DNA of 64,000 bases, taken from Schlegelella_A sp965246805. Its GTDB lineage: Bacteria > Pseudomonadota > Gammaproteobacteria > Burkholderiales > Burkholderiaceae_C. The stretch is taken from the NCBI GenBank assembly GCA_965246805.1, contig CBDFFO010000004.1, forward strand, positions 62,001 to 126,000. Reading direction: 5' to 3'. Below the pieces are notes generated by a model. The model saw only the letters and a program-made list of their open reading frames with translations, was not told the DNA's origin and did not search any database. The position numbers and the translations under genes are program-made. Shown in pieces: positions 37,601 to 44,539 of this stretch. Position 1 is the stretch's first letter. Every line of letters begins with the position of its first letter.

Positions 37601-37776
37601 TGCGCCTCTACGGGGAAGCTGGCGTGCCGGCCGCAATCTACGGCGCGGGCCCGCGCACCGTGCTCGAATCGAACGCGAAGCGCGCCGACGAACACCTCGT
37701 GCTCGACGATCTGCGGCGGGCGACGAAGGTCGTCGCGCGAACGCTGTTCGACCTGCTCACGCCGCGCAGCGCCTGA
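34660..37776 (+). CDS. triple-domain protein: OHCU decarboxylase - allantoate amidohydrolase - M20 family hydrolase
   Basis: A 1038-residue protein. Residues about 1-170 are OHCU decarboxylase (UraD): 'AHPELAGKA', 'FDFPFMLAVRG', 'ALRNVHRVAELRLADRF'. Residues about 190-588 are an allantoate amidohydrolase/N-carbamoyl amidase (AllC) with metal ligands in 'GSHFDTVRNGGKYDGRLG', 'AEEEGQRY', 'HIEQGPVL' and 'GGISHNPLE'. Residues 589-629 are a Pro/Gly-rich linker encoded by a palindromic repeat. Residues about 630-1038 are a second, ArgE/DapE-like M20 hydrolase with 'ALNAHGDVVPPG', 'TYDEEFGGELGPG' and 'GGTHTNVVPGKV'. UraD-AllC fusions are known in this group; the added M20 enzyme is the odd part. Its substrate is unknown, though the place suggests a ureide. 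It is coupled to puuE. Confidence 0.93.
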   Translation: MVGPSLTLEELNAATRQRFEALLAGIYERSPWIAAAAWDKRPFSSLAQLKRALVEVVRHANPDAQLALVCAHPELAGKAMLAETLTTESTSEQSTAGLDHCSPGEFATLQSLNRAYTEKFDFPFMLAVRGPRGTGLTRPQIIETFVRRLANTPDVELGEALRNVHRVAELRLADRFGEFPAEGNQAWDWAEALAAHSDAEGGALTVTYLTDAHRAVASQIGAWMHECGFDHVTTDAVGNVIGVYDGATADAPILMTGSHFDTVRNGGKYDGRLGIFVPMLCVRKLARHGTRLPFGLEVVAFAEEEGQRYRATFLGSAALIGRFDPAWLNQVDRDGVSMRAAMQRAGLPGTLEAIAACARDPSRVLGFVEVHIEQGPVLNALDLPLGVVTSINGSVRFTGEVLGTMSHAGTTPMATRRDAATAVAELALFLERRAAAVPDLVGTMGMINVPNGSINVVPGRTEFTLDIRATTDAVRDACAADVLAELAQICRRRHLSFTVNESMRASAAPSAPAWEARWERAVSSLGLPVHRMPSGAGHDAMKMHEAMPQAMLFVRGLHGGISHNPLESSTADDMQLAIDAFDALIEALAHEQPPLPLGAQERPPLPLGEGWGDGAPQAVHSPQRAESAPIYARLDHWIDTHFDAEVAFLQALVQMPTDTPPGANAPHAVRTAELLEGFGLVAEQHPVPDDDVKAAGLESITNLIVRRRFGIGPTIALNAHGDVVPPGDGWRHAPYGGEVVDGKLYGRASAVSKSDFATYTFALRALDSLDRPLAGTVELHFTYDEEFGGELGPGWLLKEGYTKPDLLIAAGFSYQVVTAHNGCLQMEVTVHGRQAHAAIPTTGVDALQGATAILNALYAQNEIYRGVTSKVEGITHPYVNVGRIEGGTHTNVVPGKVVLKLDRRMIPEEDPVEVEAMMHRVIAEAAGARPGITVDIKRLLLARALQPLPGNAPLVEALQHHGAAVFGEAIPTSGTPLYTDVRLYGEAGVPAAIYGAGPRTVLESNAKRADEHLVLDDLRRATKVVARTLFDLLTPRSA
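36436..36502. repeat. palindromic CCCTCTCCC/GGGAGAGGG element forming the linker of the fusion gene
   Basis: It contains a 9-bp perfect stem, ccctctccc-cct-gggagaggg (36468-36488), followed by ttggggtga. A partial copy of the left arm (ccccctctccctcttggagc) lies just before it at 36436. The same sequence motif occurs between genes at 43253-43333. Here it is read through as Pro/Leu/Gly-rich codons that join AllC to the second M20 domain. Confidence 0.85.
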
Positions 37777-37858
37777 CGCGCCGCTCGTCTCGACGCCGCC
37801 GACACGAGCCGCTCCCACGAAGTAGCGGGCCGCTTCGACGATCGGTGCCGCGGACGGG

Positions 37859-38218
37859 CTACTCTTCCTGGTTGGTGCGAGCGACGATCCAGCAGGCACC
37901 CGCGATCAGCACGATCGCGCCGCTTTCATAAACCAGCACGATCGGATTGGCCTCCTTGCCTTGCAGGATGATCAGGCGGCTGAGCGCCGTCATTGCGATG
38001 AAGAGCGGCAGCGTGATCAGGATGCGCTGGCCGGCGTAGACCGCACCGAGCATCGTCAGGACCTCCGCATAGATGAACATCAGCAGCAAATCCTTCAATT
38101 CGACCCGCCGTGCTTCAAAGGCGGAAAAAACCTCCTGGCCCATCGCGACGACCGTGAATCCGGCGATCAGGATCAAGAAGCACTTCTCCGCAAAGGTGAT
38201 GACCCCCTTGAACGTCAT
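37859..38218 (-). CDS. psiE: PsiE-like phosphate-starvation-inducible membrane protein
   Basis: A 119-residue inner-membrane protein with four helices, matching the PsiE family. 'FAEKCFLILIAGFTVVAMGQEV' is helix 1; 'LKDLLLMFIYAEVLTMLGAVYAG' is helix 2 with the conserved Glu; 'LPLFIAMTALSRLIIL' and 'ESGAIVLIAGACWIVA' follow. The biochemical function is unknown; the family is named for induction under phosphate starvation in E. coli. It converges on the fusion gene with an 82-base spacer. An 11-bp tandem array lies upstream of its start. Confidence 0.85.
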   Translation of the reverse strand: MTFKGVITFAEKCFLILIAGFTVVAMGQEVFSAFEARRVELKDLLLMFIYAEVLTMLGAVYAGQRILITLPLFIAMTALSRLIILQGKEANPIVLVYESGAIVLIAGACWIVARTNQEE

Positions 38219-38262
38219 GTCGGCTCCCGTTGCGTGCGAGCCGGTAATCTAGCAGCGCGATT

Positions 38263-38303
38263 CGCGACGAGCGCGCGACGAGCGCGCGACGGGCGCGCGA
38301 CGA
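38263..38303. repeat. 11-bp tandem repeat GCGCGCGACGA upstream of psiE
   Basis: Three 11-base units (38271-38281, 38282-38292 with one change, 38293-38303) are preceded by a partial unit from 38263. The array lies 45-85 bases upstream of the psiE start and just after the end of the transglutaminase gene on the same strand. It may influence spacing in the psiE promoter if copy number varies. Confidence 0.8.
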
Positions 38304-38326
38304 GTCGCATCGTCTCCGGCTGACGT

Positions 38327-39271
38327 TCACTCGGCATCGCTCGCGCTCGCCGCCGCCGTCTTGGTCGCGGTCGGCTCGGCGGCCGGCGGCTTTGCGATCG
38401 GCGCCGGCGCCGGCGGCATCGGCAGCGCGGGCGCTGCGATGTCGACCCAGACCCTCATGGCCGCCGTTTCGAGCGGACCGTAATTGGAAATGAACGCGAC
38501 ATCAGCCGCGTCGCGACCGTAGGCCAGCACCACGCGGCCGCCTTTTGGCTCCGCCTGCGTCGCATCGAAGGTGTACCAGCGGCCGCCGACAAAGGCCTCG
38601 AACCACGCATGGAGGTCCATCGGCTCAAGTCCGTGCAGATAGCCGACGACCATGCGCGCCGGGATGTGCAATGCCCGCGTCAACGCGATGCCGACGTGCG
38701 CGAAATCGCGGCACACGCCGACGCCCGCGTTCAACGTGTCGGTCGCGTCGGTCGATTCGGTGCTGGTGCCGTACCGGTATTCGAGATGCGCCTGGATGAA
38801 GCGGCGGATCGCCTCGACCTGGTCGTACCCGAGCGTCGCGTCGCCGACGATCGCGAGCGCGCGCTGCACGAGCGAATCGGAATGGCAGTAGCGGCTAGGC
38901 AGCAAATATCGCAAGGTGCTGTCGGGCAATTTTTCGATCGGCACGAAGGGCGCGCCCGGTGCCACGGCGAGCACCGCGTCGGTCTCGACCGTCGCCTCGA
39001 CGCGCAAACGCATCTCGCCCTGCGGCACCACGAGGCGCTGGCACAGGTTGCCGTAGCCATCGACGTACTCGACCGTCGGCACCCACGGGTCGAACGCGTA
39101 GGTCTCGCTCGAAAGCCACTGTGCGAGGCCGCTCGCGGGGCGCAGCATCGCGACGATGGGGCATTCGATCGTCGCGCGCACGACAATGTCGCAGCCGACA
39201 TGCAACTTCACGAACGCGGAACGCGACGGCCCGACCGGGGCCGGGCGGGTAGGCGGTGTGTCGAAGGTCAT
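38327..39271 (-). CDS. transglutaminase-like domain protein
   Basis: A 314-residue cytoplasmic protein with an N-terminal beta-rich domain and a transglutaminase-like cysteine protease core. The catalytic Cys is in 'NAGVGVCRDFAHVGIALTRAL', the His in 'DLHAWFEAFV' and the Asp in 'WYTFDATQ'. The C-terminal 40 residues are an Ala/Pro/Lys-rich tail. The ATG at 39271 is chosen; the region upstream to 39388 has no conserved residues. Such proteins often pair with circularly permuted ATP-grasp and alpha-E genes, which are absent here, so its partner and substrate are unknown. Confidence 0.88.
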   Translation of the reverse strand: MTFDTPPTRPAPVGPSRSAFVKLHVGCDIVVRATIECPIVAMLRPASGLAQWLSSETYAFDPWVPTVEYVDGYGNLCQRLVVPQGEMRLRVEATVETDAVLAVAPGAPFVPIEKLPDSTLRYLLPSRYCHSDSLVQRALAIVGDATLGYDQVEAIRRFIQAHLEYRYGTSTESTDATDTLNAGVGVCRDFAHVGIALTRALHIPARMVVGYLHGLEPMDLHAWFEAFVGGRWYTFDATQAEPKGGRVVLAYGRDAADVAFISNYGPLETAAMRVWVDIAAPALPMPPAPAPIAKPPAAEPTATKTAAASASDAE

Positions 39272-39335
39272 CTGCGGTCCCTCATCGAAACGGGTTCCGA
39301 ACCCCAGGCAAGCCCCGGGCCACCAGCGGGTGCAC

Positions 39336-40574
39336 TCAGGCCACGGGTGATCGCACGTGCTCGGGGCGCACGCCCATGCCGACGACACGCGCGAACACGC
39401 GCTGCAGTGGCGGCAGTGCGCTCACGACGCGAATCGCCAGCGGCACCTCGAGCTCGGTGGCCACACTGTCGAGCACCGGCACCAGCACCTCGCTCTGCAC
39501 CGCGAGCTGCATCGCCTGCGTGACGCGGGTCGGCCAGAGCCGGCGCCGGCGCACGGCGTCGAGGTCGCCGGCGTGGCTGCTTCCGTCGCGCAGCTTGGCG
39601 GCGACGAGGTTCGCCGTGGCGACGGCGTCCTGGATCGCGAGGTTGATGCCGACCCCGCCGACCGGCGACATCGCATGCGCTGCATCGCCTATGCAGAGAA
39701 GGCCCGGCTTGGACCAGGTCGTGAGACGGTCGACGCTCACCGTGAGCAGCTTGACGTCGTCCCACGAGCGCACGTCGGCGGCGATGCTGCGCCCGAGCAC
39801 CGGCGCGGCCTCGATCGCCTGTGCGTGCAACGTCTCAATCGGGCCGCGCTGCAACGCGTCGGCGCCGCCCTTCGGGATCACGAAGGCGCACTGCCAGTAG
39901 TCGCCGCGGTCAATGGTGACGACCAAGCGGCCGGGCGCGATGCGGGCAAGGCTGGTGTCTGCGTTGCCGGGCTCGCGCGACACGCGAAACCACAAGACGT
40001 CGATCGGCGCGCCGATGTCCTCGACGGCGAGCCCCGCCGCCGCGCGCACGGTCGAGCGGCGACCATCGCAGCCGATGGTGCAGTCGGCGTGCATCTCGAA
40101 GGTGCCGGCCGGGCCGATGCCGCGCACGCCAGTCACCCGTCCCTCCTCGGTGGCGATGAGACCGGTGACCTCGGCGCGCTGGCGCAACGTGAAGCACGGG
40201 AAGCGCGCCGCTTCGCCGGCCAGGAAGTCGAGGAACTCCCATTGCGGCATCAAGGCAATGAAGTTGTAGCGCGGCGGCAGGCCGCGGAAGTCGCCGATGT
40301 GCACCGGCTTGCCGCTGACGAAGCCGTCGAGCCACTGCAGCCGGCGGTGCGGTCGCTCGAGGAAGCGATCGAGCAGGCCGAGCTCGTCCATGATGCGCAG
40401 CGTCGACGGGTGCACGGTGTCGCCGCGGAAGTCGCGCAAGAAGTCTGCATGCTTTTCGAGCACCACGGTTTCGACGCCGGCACGTGCCAGCAGGTACCCC
40501 AGCATCACGCCCGCCGGGCCGCCGCCGACGATGCAGCAGTGCGTACGGATCGGGATCGGGCGAGACTCGGGCAT
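39336..40574 (-). CDS. FAD-dependent monooxygenase/hydroxylase
   Basis: A 412-residue class A flavoprotein monooxygenase. FAD motifs are 'CCIVGGGPAGVMLGYLLARAGVETVVLEKH' at the N-terminus, 'IGCDGRRSTVRAAAGL' (the DG motif) and 'GLLCIGDAAHAMSPVGGVGINLAIQDA' (the GD motif). 'FRGDTVHPSTLRIMDELGLLDRFL' is typical of the aromatic/polyketide hydroxylase branch. The ATG at 40574 is preferred over upstream alternatives. It is divergent from ureD with 58 bases between starts. Its substrate is not predictable; no aromatic degradation genes are nearby. Confidence 0.9.
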   Translation of the reverse strand: MPESRPIPIRTHCCIVGGGPAGVMLGYLLARAGVETVVLEKHADFLRDFRGDTVHPSTLRIMDELGLLDRFLERPHRRLQWLDGFVSGKPVHIGDFRGLPPRYNFIALMPQWEFLDFLAGEAARFPCFTLRQRAEVTGLIATEEGRVTGVRGIGPAGTFEMHADCTIGCDGRRSTVRAAAGLAVEDIGAPIDVLWFRVSREPGNADTSLARIAPGRLVVTIDRGDYWQCAFVIPKGGADALQRGPIETLHAQAIEAAPVLGRSIAADVRSWDDVKLLTVSVDRLTTWSKPGLLCIGDAAHAMSPVGGVGINLAIQDAVATANLVAAKLRDGSSHAGDLDAVRRRRLWPTRVTQAMQLAVQSEVLVPVLDSVATELEVPLAIRVVSALPPLQRVFARVVGMGVRPEHVRSPVA

Positions 40575-40632
40575 GGCGCCAACCCTACACTTGTCCCTTC
40601 GTCTCTGAAAGCGCGTCGACCGCTCACCCTCC

Positions 40633-41466
40633 ATGGCCTGGCGCGGTCACCTCGCCCTCGATTACCGCGTAAGCCGCGAAGGTTGCACTGTCTTGCACGA
40701 CAGCCACAGCGGGCCGCTGCGCGTGCTGAAAAGCCTCTACCCGGAAGGCGACGACGTCTGCCACAACGTGCTCGTGCATCCGCCGGGCGGCATCGTCGGT
40801 GGCGATGTGCTGGAGGTCGATGCGCACGTCGCGCAGGCGGCGCATGCGCTCCTCACCACGCCGGGCGCGACGCGTTTCTATCGCAGCCTGGGCGACGAGG
40901 CGGCGCAATCGGTCGTCGCCCGCGTCGACAGCGGTGCGCGCCTCGAATGGCTACCGCTCGAAACGATCGCGTACAGCGGCTGCATCGCGCGCAACGATCT
41001 GCGCTTCGAGCTCGCACCCGATGCCGAGATGATCGGCTGGGACGTTCTCGCGCTCGGCCTGCCGACGTCGAATGAGCCCTTCGAGCGCGGCCGCTTCACG
41101 CAGAAGATCGAGCTGCCCGGCGCGTGGCTCGAGCGCGGCGTGATCGATGCGAGCGACCATCGACTCCTCGACTCACCGCTCGGATTCGCCGGCCATCGCG
41201 TGACGGGCACGCTGTGGTTCGGCGCAGGCACGCCGATGGGCGATGCGAGGCGCGCGACGATGCTCGATGCGGCACGCGCCGTGATCGATGGCGATGCGCT
41301 CGCACCGACCGCAGGTGCCACGTCGCCGTGCGCCGAGGTGATCGTGCTGCGCGTGCTCGCGCACCGCGTCGAGCCGCTGATGGCGCTCCTCGTTCGCGTG
41401 CGCGCGGCGTGGCGGCGGGCCGCATGGTCGCTCGATGGCGCGCCGCCGCGCGTGTGGCGCACCTGA
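40633..41466 (+). CDS. ureD: urease accessory protein UreD
   Basis: A 277-residue chaperone that with UreF and UreG loads nickel into urease. Signatures are 'GPLRVLKSLYPEGDDVCHNVLVHPPGGIVGGDVLEVDAHV', 'HALLTTPGATRFYRS', 'LEWLPLETIAYSGC', 'DVLALGLPTSNEPFERGRF' and 'LLVRVRAAWRRAAWSLDGAPPRVWRT'. In most relatives ureD directly precedes ureA; here ureA is about 19 kb away at 60366, and ureD is followed by a convergent hydrolase. It lies next to the urate/allantoin genes, which generate the ureides that feed urease. Confidence 0.95.
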   Translation: MAWRGHLALDYRVSREGCTVLHDSHSGPLRVLKSLYPEGDDVCHNVLVHPPGGIVGGDVLEVDAHVAQAAHALLTTPGATRFYRSLGDEAAQSVVARVDSGARLEWLPLETIAYSGCIARNDLRFELAPDAEMIGWDVLALGLPTSNEPFERGRFTQKIELPGAWLERGVIDASDHRLLDSPLGFAGHRVTGTLWFGAGTPMGDARRATMLDAARAVIDGDALAPTAGATSPCAEVIVLRVLAHRVEPLMALLVRVRAAWRRAAWSLDGAPPRVWRT

Positions 41467-41486
41467 GCGGCGAAGAAAATTTCACT

Positions 41487-41560
41487 CCGGCTCTCTCCCG
41501 CAGGCGGGCGATAGAGTCAGCACGTTGGCTCCTCTCCCGCCACCGGGAGAGGAGCCATGG
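41487..41560. repeat. palindromic element between ureD and the hydrolase, possible bidirectional terminator
   Basis: A perfect 12-bp stem ggctcctctccc-gccacc-gggagaggagcc (41527-41556) is preceded by a related half element (ggctctctcccgcaggcggg, from 41494). It belongs to the same CCTCTCCC/GGGAGAGG family as the copies at 18880, 36436 and 43253. It sits between two convergent genes, where it could stop transcription from both sides, though no T run is present. Confidence 0.75.
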
Positions 41561-41575
41561 CGCCTTGCGCCGTGA

Positions 41576-42331
41576 TCAGCCCGGCTTTGCGGCCGCGGCC
41601 GGCGCGACGCGCCGCAGGAATGCCATTGCCGCCTGCCAGTGCGGCTCGATGGCGCCGGCGTTGCGGTCGCTGCGCAGCGTCGACGAACCATGCACGCTCG
41701 CCCCCTTCGAAATAAACTGCTGCTTGTCGCTGCCCTTCACCGCCTTCAGGATCGCCGCCGACGCCGCGATCTCGTCCGGCGTGCTCGCCTGGTCGATGAA
41801 GACTGGCACCGTGACCTGCGCAGCGGCCTTGCGCACCAGGTCGGGCTTGTCGTCGAAGTATTCACCGGGCGAAAACGACAGCAAGCCGGCGATGTCTTGC
41901 GGGTGGCGCGCGGCGAGCACGAAGATCAGCGACGACGAATAGCTCGAACCCCAGAGCACGACCTTCGCACCCTTTGCGTCGGCCTTCGCCCACCCGAACG
42001 CGGCCTCGAGGTCGGGCAACGCGGCCTCGTAGCCTTGTTCTTGATTGAAGGGCGCCGCGGTCGCGTTCGGCGCGAACAGGTCGCCACCCGATCGCTGGTC
42101 GATCGCCAACACGCTGTAGCCGGCAGCATTGAGGCGGGCCGCGATCGGCGTGTATTCGGCGTGGCTCGAGCCGGCCTGGTGGAACGCGACGACGAGTGGC
42201 GCTCGCGGGTTCGCTGCGCGCCATATTTCGCCGTGAACGACCACGCCATCGGCCGCTTTCAATGTCACCGGCTCGGCCCCCGCGGCGAACGCCGCCAGGG
42301 CCAGCACGGCCCCACAGATCCCTCTCGTCAT
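41576..42331 (-). CDS. exported alpha/beta hydrolase (dienelactone hydrolase-like)
   Basis: A 251-residue alpha/beta hydrolase with an N-terminal signal peptide ending at 'AAGAEP'. The nucleophile elbow 'LWGSSYSSSLIFVLAARHP' carries the catalytic Ser, 'FHQAGSSHAEY' forms the oxyanion region, 'VPVFIDQAST' and 'SVHGSSTL' supply the likely Asp and His. It resembles BAAT/dienelactone hydrolase-like esterases of unknown substrate. It converges on ureD and diverges from psd with 53 bases between the start codons. Confidence 0.8.
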   Translation of the reverse strand: MTRGICGAVLALAAFAAGAEPVTLKAADGVVVHGEIWRAANPRAPLVVAFHQAGSSHAEYTPIAARLNAAGYSVLAIDQRSGGDLFAPNATAAPFNQEQGYEAALPDLEAAFGWAKADAKGAKVVLWGSSYSSSLIFVLAARHPQDIAGLLSFSPGEYFDDKPDLVRKAAAQVTVPVFIDQASTPDEIAASAAILKAVKGSDKQQFISKGASVHGSSTLRSDRNAGAIEPHWQAAMAFLRRVAPAAAAKPG

Positions 42332-42384
42332 CGGTCACCCCTCGCGGCGCGCACGGTCGCCGGCGCGGTATCGTCGCATCGAAC

Positions 42385-43242
42385 ATGAACGAACGCCTTG
42401 CCGTCTTTCCCCAATACCTGCTGCCCAAGCGCGGCCTCACGTCGTTCGCCGGCTGGGTCGCGGGCAACGAGCGCGGCGACACCACGACCCGGCTGATCCG
42501 CTGGTTCGTGGCCAAGTACCGGGTCGACATGGCCGAGGCCGCGAGCCCCGACATCACGAGCTACAAGAGCTTCAACGACTTCTTCACGCGGGCCTTGAAG
42601 CCCGGCGCGCGGCCGCTTGCCGATACCGCGCTGGTGTGCCCGGTCGATGGCGCGATCAGCCAGTTCGGCCCGATCTCGCACAACCGCGTCGTACAGGCCA
42701 AGGGTCACGACTACGCCACCACCGCACTGGTCGGCGGTGACGCGTCGCTTGCGGCACGCTTCGAGAACGGCCACTTCGCGACCATCTATCTGAGCCCGAA
42801 GGACTACCACCGCATCCACATGCCCTGCACCGCGACGCTCATGCGCATGATCTACGTGCCGGGCGACCTGTTCTCGGTGAACCCGACCACCGCGCGCGGC
42901 GTGCCCGGCCTCTTCGCACGCAACGAGCGCGTCGTGTGCGTGTTCGAGTCCGCGTACGGACCGTTCGTGCTCGCCCTCGTCGGCGCGACCATCGTCGGCA
43001 GCATGGCCACCGTGTGGCACGGCGTCGTCAACCCGCCACGCACGCCCGACGTGCGCGAATGGCGCTACGACGAGGCCGACATCACGCTACAGCAGGGCGA
43101 CGAGATGGGCCGCTTCCTGCTCGGCTCGACGGTCGTATTGCTGTTCCCGCGCGGGCCGTTGCGATTCAACGCGGCGTGGGCACCGGCAAAGCCCGTGCGG
43201 CTCGGCGAAGCGATGGCGGAGTGGCCCGCGGCCACGGAGTGA
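42385..43242 (+). CDS. psd: phosphatidylserine decarboxylase proenzyme
   Basis: A 285-residue proenzyme making phosphatidylethanolamine. It self-cleaves at the LGST motif ('GRFLLGSTVVLLFP' near residue 250) to form the pyruvoyl group. Other family motifs are 'YKSFNDFFTRALKPGARP', 'CPVDGAISQFGPI', 'FATIYLSPKDYHRIHMPCTA' and 'PGLFARNERVVCVFE', with the Asp and His of the active site. This is the standard long gammaproteobacterial-type membrane Psd, about 285 residues. The ATG at 42385 matches relatives ('MNERLAVFPQYLLPK'). Confidence 0.96.
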   Translation: MNERLAVFPQYLLPKRGLTSFAGWVAGNERGDTTTRLIRWFVAKYRVDMAEAASPDITSYKSFNDFFTRALKPGARPLADTALVCPVDGAISQFGPISHNRVVQAKGHDYATTALVGGDASLAARFENGHFATIYLSPKDYHRIHMPCTATLMRMIYVPGDLFSVNPTTARGVPGLFARNERVVCVFESAYGPFVLALVGATIVGSMATVWHGVVNPPRTPDVREWRYDEADITLQQGDEMGRFLLGSTVVLLFPRGPLRFNAAWAPAKPVRLGEAMAEWPAATE

Positions 43243-43252
43243 GCCAGGCATG

Positions 43253-43333
43253 CCCCTCTCCCTCCGGGAGAGGCCTAGGGTGAGGGGTGGTGCGGCACGG
43301 CCCTCACCCCAACCCTCTCCCAAAAGGAGAGGG
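43253..43333. repeat. composite palindromic element downstream of psd (probable terminator region)
   Basis: Two small hairpins flank a large one. cctctccc-tcc-gggagagg lies at the left and ccctctcc-caaa-aggagaggg-like at the right. Between them gggagaggcctagggtgagg pairs imperfectly with ccctcaccccaaccctctccc across a tggtgcggcacgg loop. It lies between convergent psd and the ABC binding-protein gene. It is the fullest copy of the dispersed element in this window and serves as the reference for the others. Confidence 0.85.
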
Positions 43334-43344
43334 AGCAAGGCAAC

Positions 43345-44499
43345 TCACTCGAGCTTCCACTTCCCGTCGACCACCTTCACGATCACTCGGGCCCGCTGGT
43401 CGAGGCCGAGGTGATCCTTGGCCGACATGTTGACCACGCCGTTCGACACGTGCAGGTCATGCAGCCCTTCGATGGCCTCGCGCAGCGCAACGCGGAACTC
43501 CCGCGTGCCGGGTTGCGCTTTCGTCAACGCGATGGGAACGGCCGCGCTTAACAGCAGCCCCGCGTCCCACGTGTAGGCGCCAAACGCCGACACGCTACCC
43601 GCACCGTAAGTCGCTTCGTAGCGCTTCGCGTAGTCGGTGGCCGCGACCTTGGCCGCGTTGTCGGCGGGCAATGAAGCCGCGACGACGACCGGGCTCGTCG
43701 GCACGAACATGCCCTCGATGTCCTTCGCGCCGACCCGCAGGAAGTCGTTGTTCGCGACGCCGTGGTTGAAGTAGACGCTGCCCTTGTAGCCGCGATCGAC
43801 CAGCGCTTTGGCCGGCAGCACCGCCGGCGTGCCCGATGCCCCGATCACCACCATGTCGGGGTTGGCCGATGCGATCTTCAAGATCTGCGCGGTGACGCTG
43901 GTGTCGCGCGGCGCGAAGCGCTCGTTGGCGACGATCCTGATCTTGCGCGCCTCGGCGAACTTCTCGAACTCGGCGTAGAACGCCTCGCCGAGCGCGTCGT
44001 TGAAGCCGATGTAGGCCATCGTCTTCATGCCGCGCCTGGCGGCGTGCTCGAGGATCGCGAGCACCATCATCGTGTCGGTCTGCGGCGTCTTGAACATCCA
44101 CGCCTTCTTCGCGCTCATCGGTTCGATGATGCGAGCCGACGACGCGAGCGAGATCACCGGCGTCTCGTTCTCCGCGATCACGTCGATCATCGCCAGCGTG
44201 TTCGGGGTGGTGGTCGAGCCGATGATCACGTCGACCTTGTGTTCGGCGATGAGCTTTCTCGTGTTGACGACGGCCGAGCTGCTGTCGCTCGCGTCGTCGA
44301 GCACGATGTACTCAACAGTCTTGCCGCCGATGGTCTTCGGCAGCAACGCGATGGTGTTCTTCTCGGGCACGCCGAGCGAGACCGCCGGGCCGGTTGTCGA
44401 AAGCGTGACGCCGACCTTGATCTGCGCCGTTGCCAGCGACGAGACGCCCGCGAGGGCGACGAGGCCGAGCGAGGCAATGACGCGACGTGGGAAAGTCAT
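43345..44499 (-). CDS. branched-chain amino acid-type ABC transporter substrate-binding protein
   Basis: A 384-residue periplasmic binding protein of the LivJ-like (Peripla_BP_6) family with a signal peptide ending 'SSLATAQ'. Typical features are 'IKVGVTLSTTGPAVSLGVPEKNTI', 'LDDASDSSSAVVNTRKLI', 'VDVIIGSTTTPNTLAMIDVI' and 'TPVISLASSARI', and the second lobe has 'DPDM'-like 'ANPDMVVIGASGTPAVLP'. No permease or ATPase genes are adjacent, so it must work with a transporter encoded elsewhere. The ligand could be an amino acid, an amide or an aromatic acid. It may be co-transcribed with the upstream P450 gene, 40 bases away on the same strand. Confidence 0.9.
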   Translation of the reverse strand: MTFPRRVIASLGLVALAGVSSLATAQIKVGVTLSTTGPAVSLGVPEKNTIALLPKTIGGKTVEYIVLDDASDSSSAVVNTRKLIAEHKVDVIIGSTTTPNTLAMIDVIAENETPVISLASSARIIEPMSAKKAWMFKTPQTDTMMVLAILEHAARRGMKTMAYIGFNDALGEAFYAEFEKFAEARKIRIVANERFAPRDTSVTAQILKIASANPDMVVIGASGTPAVLPAKALVDRGYKGSVYFNHGVANNDFLRVGAKDIEGMFVPTSPVVVAASLPADNAAKVAATDYAKRYEATYGAGSVSAFGAYTWDAGLLLSAAVPIALTKAQPGTREFRVALREAIEGLHDLHVSNGVVNMSAKDHLGLDQRARVIVKVVDGKWKLE

Positions 44500-44539
44500 G
44501 GTGAAGGATCCTCGAGAGGTGGTGCCGCGGTCGGTCGGG

